From: Meiothermus taiwanensis DSM 14542
GTDB lineage: Bacteria > Deinococcota > Deinococci > Deinococcales > Thermaceae
Direction of reading: 5' to 3'
DNA length: 64,000 nt
Assembly: GCA_000482765.1 (NCBI GenBank)
Contig: AXWR01000003.1
Location: 85,299 to 149,298, forward strand
Shown: positions 16,792 to 26,549 of the stretch, piece after piece
Layout: each line of letters opens with the position of its first letter
How positions within the stretch are numbered: position 1 is the first letter of the stretch
Notes under the pieces: generated by a model
Database searches by the model: none
The model's input: only the letters and a program-made list of their open reading frames with translations
What the model was told of the DNA's origin: nothing
Program-made: the position numbers and the translations under genes

Positions 16792-17181
16792 TCATTCCTC
16801 GAGCCAGACCGGCACCTCTTCTGTTTGTGGCAGGCAAAAAGCCCGGAAGTTTCCGGTTCGCATATCAAAGATGACGTAGGGAACCCGCCAGTAAGCCTGC
16901 GCCCGATCCGCTTCACTGGGCAGCAGCGGGCCGCTGGGGTGGGAGTGGACAATGGCAACGAGCTCGAGGCCCCTTTGCTCAATGCGCCGGACGGCTTCCA
17001 CAAGGGCCTGGGGGTCGGCCTCGTAACGCTCGCAGGGGCGCGGGTGAACGTTGCGCAGGGGCCAGAACTCCACCACCCGCCCGGCCCGGCCCACCCAGAG
17101 GCCCACACCTTCGTGGGGCAGGGCCGAGCGCAGGTAAGCGAGGGTTTGCTCGAGGCAGGCCTTGGGTAGCCGCAGCATCAT
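16792..17181 (-). CDS. JAMM/MPN+ metalloprotease (Mov34 family)
   Basis: A 129-residue stand-alone JAMM domain. The full zinc motif is present: Glu24, then HSHP with His79 and His81, Ser89 and Asp92 in the E-Xn-H-S-H-P-X7-S-X2-D pattern. Bacterial proteins of this size cleave ubiquitin-like or sulfur-carrier proteins from adducts or precursors; in Thermus a JAMM enzyme releases TtuB conjugates. The neighbouring ThiF/MoeB gene supports such a role, which remains inference. Its first ATG overlaps the TGA of the DUF2461 gene by 4 nt, so translation is coupled. No carrier protein gene is seen in the window. Confidence 0.88.
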   Translation of the reverse strand: MMLRLPKACLEQTLAYLRSALPHEGVGLWVGRAGRVVEFWPLRNVHPRPCERYEADPQALVEAVRRIEQRGLELVAIVHSHPSGPLLPSEADRAQAYWRVPYVIFDMRTGNFRAFCLPQTEEVPVWLEE

Positions 17182-17861
17182 GGCTCGGTAGGCAGCAGCA
17201 ACACCTCGCTCAAAAACCGATTGAGCGGCAGCAGATCACGAAACACTTTTTCTACGGTTGGGAGCAGTTCACCCGAGGTGACCACCTCTTCGGCAAGGGG
17301 ATACGAAACCGTAAAGCTTCGCTGCTTGAGGTCTTCGATCAGGGGATGGTCGGGGCGGTAACCCCTGGGCGGGCGGGTGAGCTTGCCCTCCCCGTCGAGC
17401 TCGAGCCGCCTGCGCAGCCGCAGCCAGCGGGGATCCTGGCGGGCGATGGCCGCCCGGATGCGCCGCAGGTTCTCCGGCTCGGGCATCCAGATACCGGCCC
17501 CTAAGAAGCAGTTGTCGGGCTCGAGGTGAAGGTAAAAGCCTGGCATGTGCACATCCCGCCCCAGCCGGTGGCGAAACTGGGCTGCGGCGTGGGTCTTGTA
17601 GGGGGCTTTGTTGGCGCTGAAGCGGGTGTCGCGCTGGATGCGAAAGAGGCTCCGGGGGCCTGCTACATAATCGGGGCTGATTTTTTCCAGGTGAGGGGCG
17701 AAATCGGCGATAAAGCGCAGAAACGGCTGCCGCACCAGGGCCTCGTAGCGGGGTTTGTTGGCCTGAAACCATTCGCGCCGGTTGTTGAAGCGCAGCTCGA
17801 TCAGAAAATGGAAAAGCTCGGGGGAAAAATATGCTTGCTTTCCGGTGAGCAAAGCCGCCAT
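17178..17861 (-). CDS. DUF2461-family protein of unknown function
   Basis: The 227-residue protein matches the pattern of the DUF2461/TIGR02453 family: LFHFLIELRFNNRREWFQANKPRYEALV at the start, SLFRIQRDTRFSANKAPYKTHAAAQF in the middle and MPGFYLHLEPDNCFLGAGIWMPE after it. No catalytic activity is established for the family to my knowledge. ATG 17861 is preferred over GTG 17870 because a TACTGT hexamer ends 7 nt before it. The gene overlaps the JAMM protease by 4 nt, which ties it to that function more strongly than in most genomes. Confidence 0.82.
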   Translation of the reverse strand: MAALLTGKQAYFSPELFHFLIELRFNNRREWFQANKPRYEALVRQPFLRFIADFAPHLEKISPDYVAGPRSLFRIQRDTRFSANKAPYKTHAAAQFRHRLGRDVHMPGFYLHLEPDNCFLGAGIWMPEPENLRRIRAAIARQDPRWLRLRRRLELDGEGKLTRPPRGYRPDHPLIEDLKQRSFTVSYPLAEEVVTSGELLPTVEKVFRDLLPLNRFLSEVLLLPTEP

Positions 17862-18061
17862 ATCAGTCACAGTAGCCAGGGTGGGATCTGGTAATTGTTG
17901 GGGAGGCTCGAGTTGACGCTCGGCTCACCAGATAGACAAATACCCATTTCCGGCTAAGAAGTTCCGTTTCGACAGGCAGGGCCTTCGCCCTAGCAGATAG
18001 AACCATTGCTAGGAACCCCGTGCCTGACCTTCCGAATTGACGCCATCTTTGGGGTTCGTAG

Positions 18062-18568
18062 TTAGTTGAGCTGGCCCAGCGCGGCCTGGAGCTGCTCCGG
18101 GCTCATATAGCCCCGCACCTCCCCCACCAGCCGGCCTTTGGAGTCGTAGAAAAAGTTGGAAGGATAGCCGTTTACCCGCAGCGACCTGGAAACGGTGCGC
18201 AGCGCATCCTGATAGACCACCGCGCTGGAAAAGCCCCGGGTGTCGTGGAACCGGCGCACCAGCTCCGCCGGCTCGCCATCGTTGACAAAGGCGAATTGCA
18301 CGTCGGGCCGCTGGCGGGCCATTTCTTCGAACTCGGGGAGCTGGCGCTGGCAGTAGGTGCACCAGGTGGCCCAGACCGTGAGCACGGTGGGCTTTCCACT
18401 GCGCAAGACCGCGCTGCTACCATCCAGGCGAACCAACTGGGCCTGGGGCAGATCGCCCGCCCGCTGCGGCGGATTGGAAAACAGCGCCAGGGCCACCAAT
18501 CCAACGGCGATCAGACCGACGATGCCCAGTTGCAAAGCCGGGGGGAGTTTTTTAGGAGCAGCTTCCAT
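18062..18568 (-). CDS. Membrane-anchored TlpA-like thioredoxin
   Basis: The 168-residue protein has one N-terminal transmembrane helix (about residues 12-30) and an outward-facing thioredoxin domain. The redox motif is WCTYC with Cys70 and Cys73, preceded by VLTVWATW, and a cis-proline lies in GYPSNFFYDSKGR. TlpA/ResE-type proteins reduce disulfides outside the cytoplasm, for example during cytochrome c or CuA assembly; the partner is unknown here. The start ATG 18568 lies 8 nt after TAAACT. It is divergent from the MFS gene. Confidence 0.88.
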   Translation of the reverse strand: MEAAPKKLPPALQLGIVGLIAVGLVALALFSNPPQRAGDLPQAQLVRLDGSSAVLRSGKPTVLTVWATWCTYCQRQLPEFEEMARQRPDVQFAFVNDGEPAELVRRFHDTRGFSSAVVYQDALRTVSRSLRVNGYPSNFFYDSKGRLVGEVRGYMSPEQLQAALGQLN

Positions 18569-18682
18569 CGCATTCAAGTTTAGCAGGGCCTGCCTACTCG
18601 GGGTGTGCACGCTCACACGCTCCAACCGGTAGGCCAGAACCCCGTTTTGAGGGCGGTGGGGTGGAGTGCGTGAAGCCGGGCG

Positions 18683-18688
18683 TATACT
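18683..18688 (+). promoter_or_regulatory. -10 box for the MFS gene, likely leaderless
   Basis: TATACT lies 6 nt before the GTG start at 18695, leaving no room for a ribosome binding site. The same TATACT plus 6 nt arrangement is found at 37407 for the VCBS gene. Confidence 0.5.
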
Positions 18689-18694
18689 GCCTTT

Positions 18695-19972
18695 GTGTCC
18701 GCTCATTCCTCCGCACAATCCAGTGACAGCGTAGTGCCCATTCCCGCACAGGTGCGCAAAAACACCTGGCTGCTGGCCATCACCCAGGCCATCAACGGCG
18801 CGGGCATCCAGCTGGTGCCCACCTTTGGGGCCATCCAGGTGGTGATGCTGCTGGGCAACGCGGCTTTTGCAGGCTTAGCCACCAGTCTTTTATCACTGGC
18901 CAGGGTCATGACGGCCTTTTACGTTGGGCGCATGAGCGACCGGCGCGGAAGAAAAGCCGGGCTGTACCTGGGTTTGTGGCTGGCCCTGGTGGGGGCCTTG
19001 CTGATTGGTACCGCCACCCTGCTGGGGTCGTTTGCCTTGTTCTGTGCAGGGGCTTTAGTTTTTGGCAGCGGGGTGGGGGCGGTGCAACAGATGCGCGTAG
19101 CGGCGGCCGACATGTACCCTCCCAGCCGCCGGGCCGAGGGGCTGAGCCTGGTAGCCATGGGCTCTTTGTTCGGAGCCGGCCTCTCCCCCCTGCTGGTCTG
19201 GGTGGCCGAGCACCTGGGCCTGGCCCTGGGTTTGAACGAGATTGCCCTGGCCTGGCTGCTGGTACCGGCGCTGATTCTGCCGGGCTTTTTGCTGGTGCGA
19301 AGCATCCAGCCCGACCCCAAGCAGATGGCCCTCGAGCCCGCCCGGTATTACCCGGCCTGGGCTTTACAGGGCACGGCCTCGGCTTCGGAGGGCCTCGAGC
19401 AAAAAGACCTGGCCCGCGTCCGGGCGGCGGCCATCCTCACGGCGGTCACGGTGCAAGGGCAGATGGTCATGATGATGGCCATGACCGCGCTGGCCCTCAA
19501 GGCCCTGGATTGCAGCCTTTCGCAAATCTCCTTTTCGGTAGCCCTGCACGTGATGGGGATGTTCGCCTTTTCCTGGCCCATTGGCCGCCTGGCCGACCGG
19601 CTGGGCCGCAAGCCCGTGATTATGGCGGGGCTGGCGGTGGCGGGGCTGGGGGCCCTGCTGGTGGGGCTGGGTGAAGGCTACTGGGTGATCACCGCCGGCA
19701 CCTTCTTGGTGGGGCTGGGCTGGTCGGGGGCTTTTCTGAGCGCCAACACCATGCTGACCGACGTAACACCCCCCACCCGGCGCGGCCAGGCCATCGGGGT
19801 GCTCGACCTGTGGTCCAACGTCGCCGGCATGAGCCTGCCCCTCCTGGGCGGGCTGATTGTGGAGGGGTTTGATCTTCACATGCTGGGCTTTTTTGGCGCG
19901 CTCCTGGTGCTGGTTCCGCTTTACAGTTTGTTTCTGGTGCGGGAACAGCAGCCCGGCGACTACCGTCCCTGA
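18695..19972 (+). CDS. Major facilitator superfamily transporter
   Basis: The 425-residue protein is a 12-helix MFS carrier of the plasma membrane. Motif A occurs in both halves, as GRMSDRRGRKAG after helix 2 and GRLADRLGRKP after helix 8. The central loop (about residues 205-245) is hydrophilic. The family is large and includes drug and sugar exporters; the substrate cannot be deduced. The start GTG sits behind a TATACT box. The helicase gene begins 14 nt after its stop, so cotranscription is likely though the functions look unrelated. Confidence 0.87.
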   Translation: MSAHSSAQSSDSVVPIPAQVRKNTWLLAITQAINGAGIQLVPTFGAIQVVMLLGNAAFAGLATSLLSLARVMTAFYVGRMSDRRGRKAGLYLGLWLALVGALLIGTATLLGSFALFCAGALVFGSGVGAVQQMRVAAADMYPPSRRAEGLSLVAMGSLFGAGLSPLLVWVAEHLGLALGLNEIALAWLLVPALILPGFLLVRSIQPDPKQMALEPARYYPAWALQGTASASEGLEQKDLARVRAAAILTAVTVQGQMVMMMAMTALALKALDCSLSQISFSVALHVMGMFAFSWPIGRLADRLGRKPVIMAGLAVAGLGALLVGLGEGYWVITAGTFLVGLGWSGAFLSANTMLTDVTPPTRRGQAIGVLDLWSNVAGMSLPLLGGLIVEGFDLHMLGFFGALLVLVPLYSLFLVREQQPGDYRP

Positions 19973-19986
19973 TCCACGTTTGCAGC

Positions 19987-22278
19987 ATGTCGTTGCCCAA
20001 GGCTTTACTTCCCTACTCCTCCTACGCTGAATGGCTGCACGACCTCGAGGGCTATGCGGGGCAGCTGGCCTTTGTGCGGCTGCTGCCCGCCGCACCGCCG
20101 CAAAAAGTGGCCTACACTGGGACTTTCTCGGGGGTGCTGGCCGCGCTCGAGCTGCAACCCTTCAGCTTTCAGGCCGAGGCTTTTGCAACCATTGAGCAGG
20201 GCCGGCACCTGGTCATGGCCACCTCCACCGCCTCGGGGAAGAGCCTGGTCTTTCAGGCCCCGGTGCTCAAAGCGCTGCTCGAGGGCCAGACCGCCATCCT
20301 GCTCTACCCCACCAAGGCCCTGGCCCACGACCAGCTGGAGCGCCTGCGGCGGATGGGCCGGGTGCTCGAGGTCGCCGAGCGAATCTATGCCTACGACGGC
20401 GACACCCCCGAGGCCCAGCGCAAAAAAGCCCGCGAGCAGGGGCGCGCCCTCCTCACCAACCCCGATATGCTGCACTTTGGCCTGCTCCCCCGTCACGGCG
20501 AGTGGGCGGAGTTTCTGGCCCGGCTGCGCTACATCGTGCTGGACGAGCTGCACGCCTACCGGGGGGTGTTTGGCTCCCATACCGCCCTGATCTTGCAACG
20601 GCTTTTGCGGCTGGCCTGGCACTACGGGGCCAGGCCGCAGGTAATTGCGGCCAGCGCCACCATCGCCAACCCCGCCGAACACGCCCAGAGCCTCACCGGC
20701 CTGGAGTTCGTGCAGATCACCGCCAGCCCCAGGGGGGCCGAGCGCGAGTTTGGGGTCTGGGTGCCCAAGGCCCTGGACAGGGAAGGCAAAAACCGCCGCA
20801 GCCCCAACCTCGAGGCCGCCCTGCTGGCCCGCCACGCCGCCGAGCAGGGGCTGCGCACCCTGATCTTCACCAACGCCCGCCGCACCGCCGAGCTGGTCGC
20901 CCGCTACGCCGCCCATGAGCGGGTGCGCCCCTACCGGGCCGGCTACACCGCAGCCGAGCGCAGAAAGCTGGAACAGGCCCTGCAGGACGGCACGGTTCGG
21001 GTCTTGGTGAGCACCAGCGCCCTCGAGCTGGGGGTGGATATTGGGGGGCTGGATGTGGTGGTGCTGCTGGGCTATCCGGGCTCGGTGAGTTCCTTCTGGC
21101 AGCGCGCCGGTCGGGCCGGACGCGGACGGCAACGCTCGCTGGTGCTCTGGATACCCCGCGAGGACCCCATGGACGCCTACTTCGAGCAACACCCCGAGCT
21201 GCTTCTGCAAAGCGCACCGGAGTCGGCCGTCGCCGACCCCGATAACCCCACACTCTTTCCCCTGCACGCCCACTGCGCCGCGCGGGAGCTGCCCATCGCC
21301 CTACCGCCGGAGCAGGATGCTTTTTACAAGCCCTGGCACAACATCCAACCCCCCCTCATCGAAAAGCACCGCCGGCTTTTCTCCACCGTGCGCAACCCCC
21401 ACCAGGCCCTGATCCTGCGCGGCTTTGGCAAAACCTTTAGCCTGCGCGACAACACCGGGAAACTGCTGGGCACTTTAGACGAGCGCCAGGCCTACTGGGA
21501 GGCCCATCCGGGCGCGGTCTACCTGCACCAGGGCGAGAGTTACCTGGTACGCAACCTCGATCCCGAGCGGCGGGAAATTGTGCTTCTGCCGGGCCTCGAG
21601 GACTACTACACCCAGCCCCGGGCCGAGACCGAGATCGAGGTGCTGCAGGGCGAGGAGGTGCTCGAGGGGGTCTGGGTGGGGTCGGTGCTGCTACGCGAGC
21701 GGGTGACCGGGTACGTCAAAAAGCGCTTCGTCAGCGAGGTGGTGCTGGAGGAAGTCCCGCTTTTGATGCCGGAGCTCACCTTCCAGACCGAGGCGGTCTG
21801 GTTCCATCCCTGCGAGGGCCTGGCGGTCTTGCCAACAGCACAGATCGGCAACCCGGTAGAGCCGCGCTGGCCCGACCAGAACCTCCTCACCGAGGCCCTG
21901 GTGCCCTCGGCCCTCCACGCCCTCGAGCACACCCTGATTGGCCTATTGCCCCTCTTCGTGCTGGCCGAACGGCAGGACATTGGGGGGGTCTCGTACCCCT
22001 TTTACCCCCGGCCCCTGCCCTCGGGCAGCGGCCCCACCATCTTCATCTACGACGGTTATCCGGGTGGGGTGGGGTATGTTCGCAGAGCGGCACGGCAGTT
22101 TCCCCGCTGGATACGGGCCGCCCGCGACCTGCTGCAGCGCTGCCCATGCGAGGAGGGCTGCCCGCGCTGCATCCTCTCGCCCAAGTGCGGCAACGGCAAC
22201 CAGTTCCTGCACAAACAAAGCGCGCTGTGGCTGGCGGAGGCCCTCAGCACGCGCTACCGTACCGGAGAACCCAACTGA
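19987..22278 (+). CDS. MrfA/YprA-like superfamily 2 helicase with C-terminal DUF1998
   Basis: The 763-residue protein has the helicase core with Walker A ATSTASGKS at 78-86, DELH box at 186-189, SATI, and motifs V/VI STSALELGVDIGGLDVV and QRAGRAGRGRQ. The C-terminal DUF1998 region carries Cys719, 721, 725, 728 and 734, a cluster proposed to bind zinc. Bacillus MrfA with this architecture repairs mitomycin crosslinks together with the exonuclease MrfB. No MrfB-like gene is seen next to it; the following gene is mnmE. The length and motif order fit the family well. Confidence 0.88.
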   Translation: MSLPKALLPYSSYAEWLHDLEGYAGQLAFVRLLPAAPPQKVAYTGTFSGVLAALELQPFSFQAEAFATIEQGRHLVMATSTASGKSLVFQAPVLKALLEGQTAILLYPTKALAHDQLERLRRMGRVLEVAERIYAYDGDTPEAQRKKAREQGRALLTNPDMLHFGLLPRHGEWAEFLARLRYIVLDELHAYRGVFGSHTALILQRLLRLAWHYGARPQVIAASATIANPAEHAQSLTGLEFVQITASPRGAEREFGVWVPKALDREGKNRRSPNLEAALLARHAAEQGLRTLIFTNARRTAELVARYAAHERVRPYRAGYTAAERRKLEQALQDGTVRVLVSTSALELGVDIGGLDVVVLLGYPGSVSSFWQRAGRAGRGRQRSLVLWIPREDPMDAYFEQHPELLLQSAPESAVADPDNPTLFPLHAHCAARELPIALPPEQDAFYKPWHNIQPPLIEKHRRLFSTVRNPHQALILRGFGKTFSLRDNTGKLLGTLDERQAYWEAHPGAVYLHQGESYLVRNLDPERREIVLLPGLEDYYTQPRAETEIEVLQGEEVLEGVWVGSVLLRERVTGYVKKRFVSEVVLEEVPLLMPELTFQTEAVWFHPCEGLAVLPTAQIGNPVEPRWPDQNLLTEALVPSALHALEHTLIGLLPLFVLAERQDIGGVSYPFYPRPLPSGSGPTIFIYDGYPGGVGYVRRAARQFPRWIRAARDLLQRCPCEEGCPRCILSPKCGNGNQFLHKQSALWLAEALSTRYRTGEPN

Positions 22279-22338
22279 CCCGGAAAAACTGCCCTAACCC
22301 TCATTGACCCGGCCCTGCCCCGCATAAACTAAACGCCT

Positions 22339-23652
<1,314 letters not shown>

Positions 23653-23712
23653 GCCTCGAGCAATCCCGGCGGGTGCTTGTACCCGAGGCCAGAGCACCAT
23701 AAACTTGCCGCC

Positions 23713-24231
23713 ATGAGTGCGTCAAAGGCCGTGGTCTCGAAACGCGGTGTGCAGACCTACCTGGTTGCGCTGGGGCTGGTGGCCATGGGCCTTGCCCTGG
23801 TGGCTCTGTGCGCTGCCGCCTGGCTGCAGGGGGTGGAGCCGCGCTGGTCGGTGATTCTGTTTGGGCTGCTGGGGGTGTACATGGTGCTGCTGGGGATCGA
23901 CGAGGGCTGGTTGAGCGGGCTCGAGGTCACCCCCACCCACCTGCGCATCCGGAGCTTTGGCCGCTGGGAGGAGCACCCTATCCCCCGCGTGGAGGCCGTG
24001 GATGCTTTGCGCGATATCCTGGGCGGGGGTATGCAATTGGTGCTCATAGGGGCCGAAGGCCAGGCCATCCGTGTACCGCTGCGGCGCTACGCCAACGCCG
24101 GCTTCTTAGCGCAAGCCTTGCTGGATGCGCTCTGGCTCCACAACAAAGACCTCATCCTGATGCCCCGGCTTGCGCGACGGCTGGGCCAGCCCCCTTTCGG
24201 AGTGTTCGCCGCAAAAAAGTCGCGCTACTAA
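23713..24231 (+). CDS. Small membrane protein, two N-terminal helices
   Basis: I do not recognise this 172-residue protein. Two hydrophobic segments (about residues 14-38 and 46-66) are followed by a cytoplasmic part of roughly 100 residues. That part has beta-strand-like sequence LEVTPTHLRIRSFGRWEEHPIPRVE-type spacing, reminiscent of bacterial PH-like or YdbS domains, but this is a weak impression. ATG 23713 was chosen because TAAACT ends 7 nt before it; an in-frame codon 12 codons upstream lacks support. It sits between mnmE and the antiporter on the same strand. Confidence 0.65.
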   Translation: MSASKAVVSKRGVQTYLVALGLVAMGLALVALCAAAWLQGVEPRWSVILFGLLGVYMVLLGIDEGWLSGLEVTPTHLRIRSFGRWEEHPIPRVEAVDALRDILGGGMQLVLIGAEGQAIRVPLRRYANAGFLAQALLDALWLHNKDLILMPRLARRLGQPPFGVFAAKKSRY

Positions 24232-24279
24232 GGGCAAAACAAACGATCGAGGCCCGCATATACAGCGGGGATCGTCCCC

Positions 24280-24285
24280 TATTAT
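24280..24285 (+). promoter_or_regulatory. -10 box for the antiporter gene, likely leaderless
   Basis: TATTAT ends 6 nt before the ATG at 24292. No Shine-Dalgarno site fits in the gap. Confidence 0.45.
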
Positions 24286-24291
24286 TGAGGC

Positions 24292-25875
24292 ATGGAGCTG
24301 GCATGGGTTGGAGCCGCCTATGGATTGGGCTTGCTTGCAAGCCGTCTTGGACTGCCACCGCTGGTGGGTTACCTTGGGGCAGGCTTCACGCTGTGGGGCC
24401 TGGGCTACCAGAACAGCCCCCTGCTGGAACAGATAGCCGACGTGGGCGTACTGCTGCTGCTATTCACGGTCGGTTTGAAGCTCCGTTTTGCCAGCCTGGT
24501 GCGCCTGGAGGTGCTGGGCGTAGGGGGCCTTCATCTGGTGCTTTTTGGCCTGCTCTCAGGTCTGATCGGCCTTGCGCTGGGAATAAGCCCCAATGCCGCG
24601 CTTTTTTTAGGGATTGGGTTGGCCTTCTCCAGTACGGTGCTGGCGGTTAAGCTGCTCGACGACCGCCGCGAGCTCTCCACCTTTCACGGGCGGGTGGCGG
24701 TTGGAATTCTGGTCTTACAAGACCTGGTCGCGGTGGGTCTGCTGGCCTACGCGGGGGTCAAAAACCCCACCCCCTGGGCGCTGCTGCTGCTGGCCCTGCC
24801 CTTGCTGCGACCTGTGGTGGGCTGGATTCTGGAAAAAAGCGGCCACGACGAGCTGCTGTTGCTCTACGGCCTGGGCCTGGCCCTGGGGGGGGCCAGCCTG
24901 GCCCGGCACCTGGGGGTATCGCCCGAACTGGGCGCTTTGCTCATAGGCGCGGCCCTGGCCGGCCACCCGCAAACCTCCGAGTTATCGCGCACCCTGTGGG
25001 GCCTGAAAGAAGCCTTCCTGGTAGCTTTTTTCTTGCAAATCGGGCTGATGGGTCTGCCTTCCCCCTCGGCGCTCCCATTGGCGCTGGTGTTTATACTCCT
25101 GCTCCCCCTCAAGGCCGCCCTCTTTTTTGTGCTGTTTGTCCTTTTCGGTCTGCGAGCCCGTACCGCTTTTGTAACCAGCGTATCCCTGAGCAGCTACAGC
25201 GAGTTTGCCCTGATCACCAGTGTGGCCGCTGTGGAAGGGGGTCTGCTGCCGGAGTCCTGGAGCCAGCTGGTGGGCCTGGTGGTGGCGGTATCGCTGGCCC
25301 TGGCAGCTCCACTCAACCGTTCGGTACACAACCTGTTTCAGCGCTACGAGCGGTTCTTGCTGCGCTTTGAGCGCAAGGGCCTGCACGCCGACGACGAACC
25401 CACCAGCCTGGGCGGGGCCGAGTGGCTGGTAGTGGGCATGGGCCGCACGGGTGGGGCCGCCTACAAAATGCTGGCCGGACAGGGCTACCGGGTGCTGGGG
25501 CTCGACGCCGACGAAGGTAAGCTCGAGTTCCACCGGGCCAAAAAGCGCCAGGTGCGCTACGGCGACGCCGAAGACCCCGAGCTATGGGAACGCATTGATC
25601 TGGAGGGGTTGCGCGGGGTGCTGCTGACCCTACCCGACCTCGAGGCCAAGCTTCGGGCCGCCCGGGGGCTCAAGCAGCGGGGCTTTTCGGGGGTAATCGC
25701 CGCAACCAGTTACCACCGCGAGGAGGATCCACTCCTGCAAGAAGCCGGTGCAAACCTCATCTCCAGGCCCTTTGCCGAGGCCGGGGAACGCCTGGCCGAG
25801 CGGGCTTTGGGCATCAACCCGCTCGAGGAGGCAGAAGACCCCAGACCCACCGAGGCAGAGCCAGCCAAGGGTTAG
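24292..25875 (+). CDS. CPA2-type cation:proton antiporter with RCK/TrkA-N domain (Kef-like)
   Basis: The 527-residue protein combines an antiporter module of about 12 helices (residues 1-350) with a C-terminal TrkA-N domain. ELGALLIGAAL-type helices and SSTVLAVKLLDDR are typical of the monovalent cation:proton antiporter-2 family. The regulatory domain begins near residue 377 with LVVGMGRTGGAAY, a Rossmann dinucleotide loop, and DADEGKLEF. Kef proteins export K+ in exchange for protons; the ion specificity here is not certain. It overlaps the convergent methyltransferase gene by 4 nt. Confidence 0.88.
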   Translation: MELAWVGAAYGLGLLASRLGLPPLVGYLGAGFTLWGLGYQNSPLLEQIADVGVLLLLFTVGLKLRFASLVRLEVLGVGGLHLVLFGLLSGLIGLALGISPNAALFLGIGLAFSSTVLAVKLLDDRRELSTFHGRVAVGILVLQDLVAVGLLAYAGVKNPTPWALLLLALPLLRPVVGWILEKSGHDELLLLYGLGLALGGASLARHLGVSPELGALLIGAALAGHPQTSELSRTLWGLKEAFLVAFFLQIGLMGLPSPSALPLALVFILLLPLKAALFFVLFVLFGLRARTAFVTSVSLSSYSEFALITSVAAVEGGLLPESWSQLVGLVVAVSLALAAPLNRSVHNLFQRYERFLLRFERKGLHADDEPTSLGGAEWLVVGMGRTGGAAYKMLAGQGYRVLGLDADEGKLEFHRAKKRQVRYGDAEDPELWERIDLEGLRGVLLTLPDLEAKLRAARGLKQRGFSGVIAATSYHREEDPLLQEAGANLISRPFAEAGERLAERALGINPLEEAEDPRPTEAEPAKG

Positions 25876-26549
25876 ACTTCAGGGCGTTCGGCCACCAACC
25901 AGGCCTTTTTTCCTATGCCTGGCACCTTGCTCACCACGAAACCGGCTGCGGCCAGCGCGCGGCGAGGTGCCCCCGCCACCGAGTAGGTGGCCAGCCGTGC
26001 ACCCCCCCGAGCGGCCCAGAACAGCTTTTCTAGAACATCGGGCTGCCAGGGCTCGGGGTTGACCTTGGGGCTGAAGGGGTCGAGGTAGAGCGCAGTGGCC
26101 CAGCCGTTGGGCAAAAGGGCCTGTGTCACGTCCTCAAAACGCACCTCGAGCCGCCCCCAGGCCCCCTCCAGGCAAAAAGGCCTATGGGGCTCTGCCGGCC
26201 AGCCCTCGAGGAGATCTTCCCATACCTTTTGCGCCGGGGCCGAAAGCGGCATCTCTACCGAGGCCAGCACCGCCCTCGAGACCGGAAAAGCCTCGTAGCC
26301 CAGGTATTCCAGATACACCCCGCGCTCCCGACAGCGTTCCAGCGTTGCCCGAAAATTAACCCCCAGCCCAAAGCCCACCTCGAGCACCCTCGGCGAGGGA
26401 TGCAGATGGGTCTGGGTCAGCTTGAGGTACAGCTCGTTGGCCTGCATCCAGGCCCCATGGCACGAACTGTACGCCTCGCCAAACGCTGGGTGCACCAGGG
26501 TGGGCGAGCCGTCTGCGGTGGGCAAGGGCTCGAAGGATTCAGCTTTCAA
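25872..26549 (-). CDS. MnmD/MnmC-like tRNA U34 methyltransferase
   Basis: The 225-residue protein resembles the methyltransferase half of MnmC, which converts nm5U34 to mnm5U34 using SAM. Visible are GEAYSSCHGAWMQANELYL, the SAM motif LEVGFGLGVNF and LYLDPFSPKVNPEPW, plus LATYSVAG near the end. The FAD oxidase half of MnmC is absent, so it would be a stand-alone MnmD-type enzyme. MnmE in the same window supports the pathway. The start is probably TTG 26549, inside the end of the decarboxylase gene, with GAGG 8 nt upstream. Confidence 0.82.
   Translation of the reverse strand: MKAESFEPLPTADGSPTLVHPAFGEAYSSCHGAWMQANELYLKLTQTHLHPSPRVLEVGFGLGVNFRATLERCRERGVYLEYLGYEAFPVSRAVLASVEMPLSAPAQKVWEDLLEGWPAEPHRPFCLEGAWGRLEVRFEDVTQALLPNGWATALYLDPFSPKVNPEPWQPDVLEKLFWAARGGARLATYSVAGAPRRALAAAGFVVSKVPGIGKKAWLVAERPEV

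Noticed and set aside
20005..21273. 422-codon minus-strand open frame
   Set aside because: It is antisense to the helicase core, whose motifs are clear on the plus strand.
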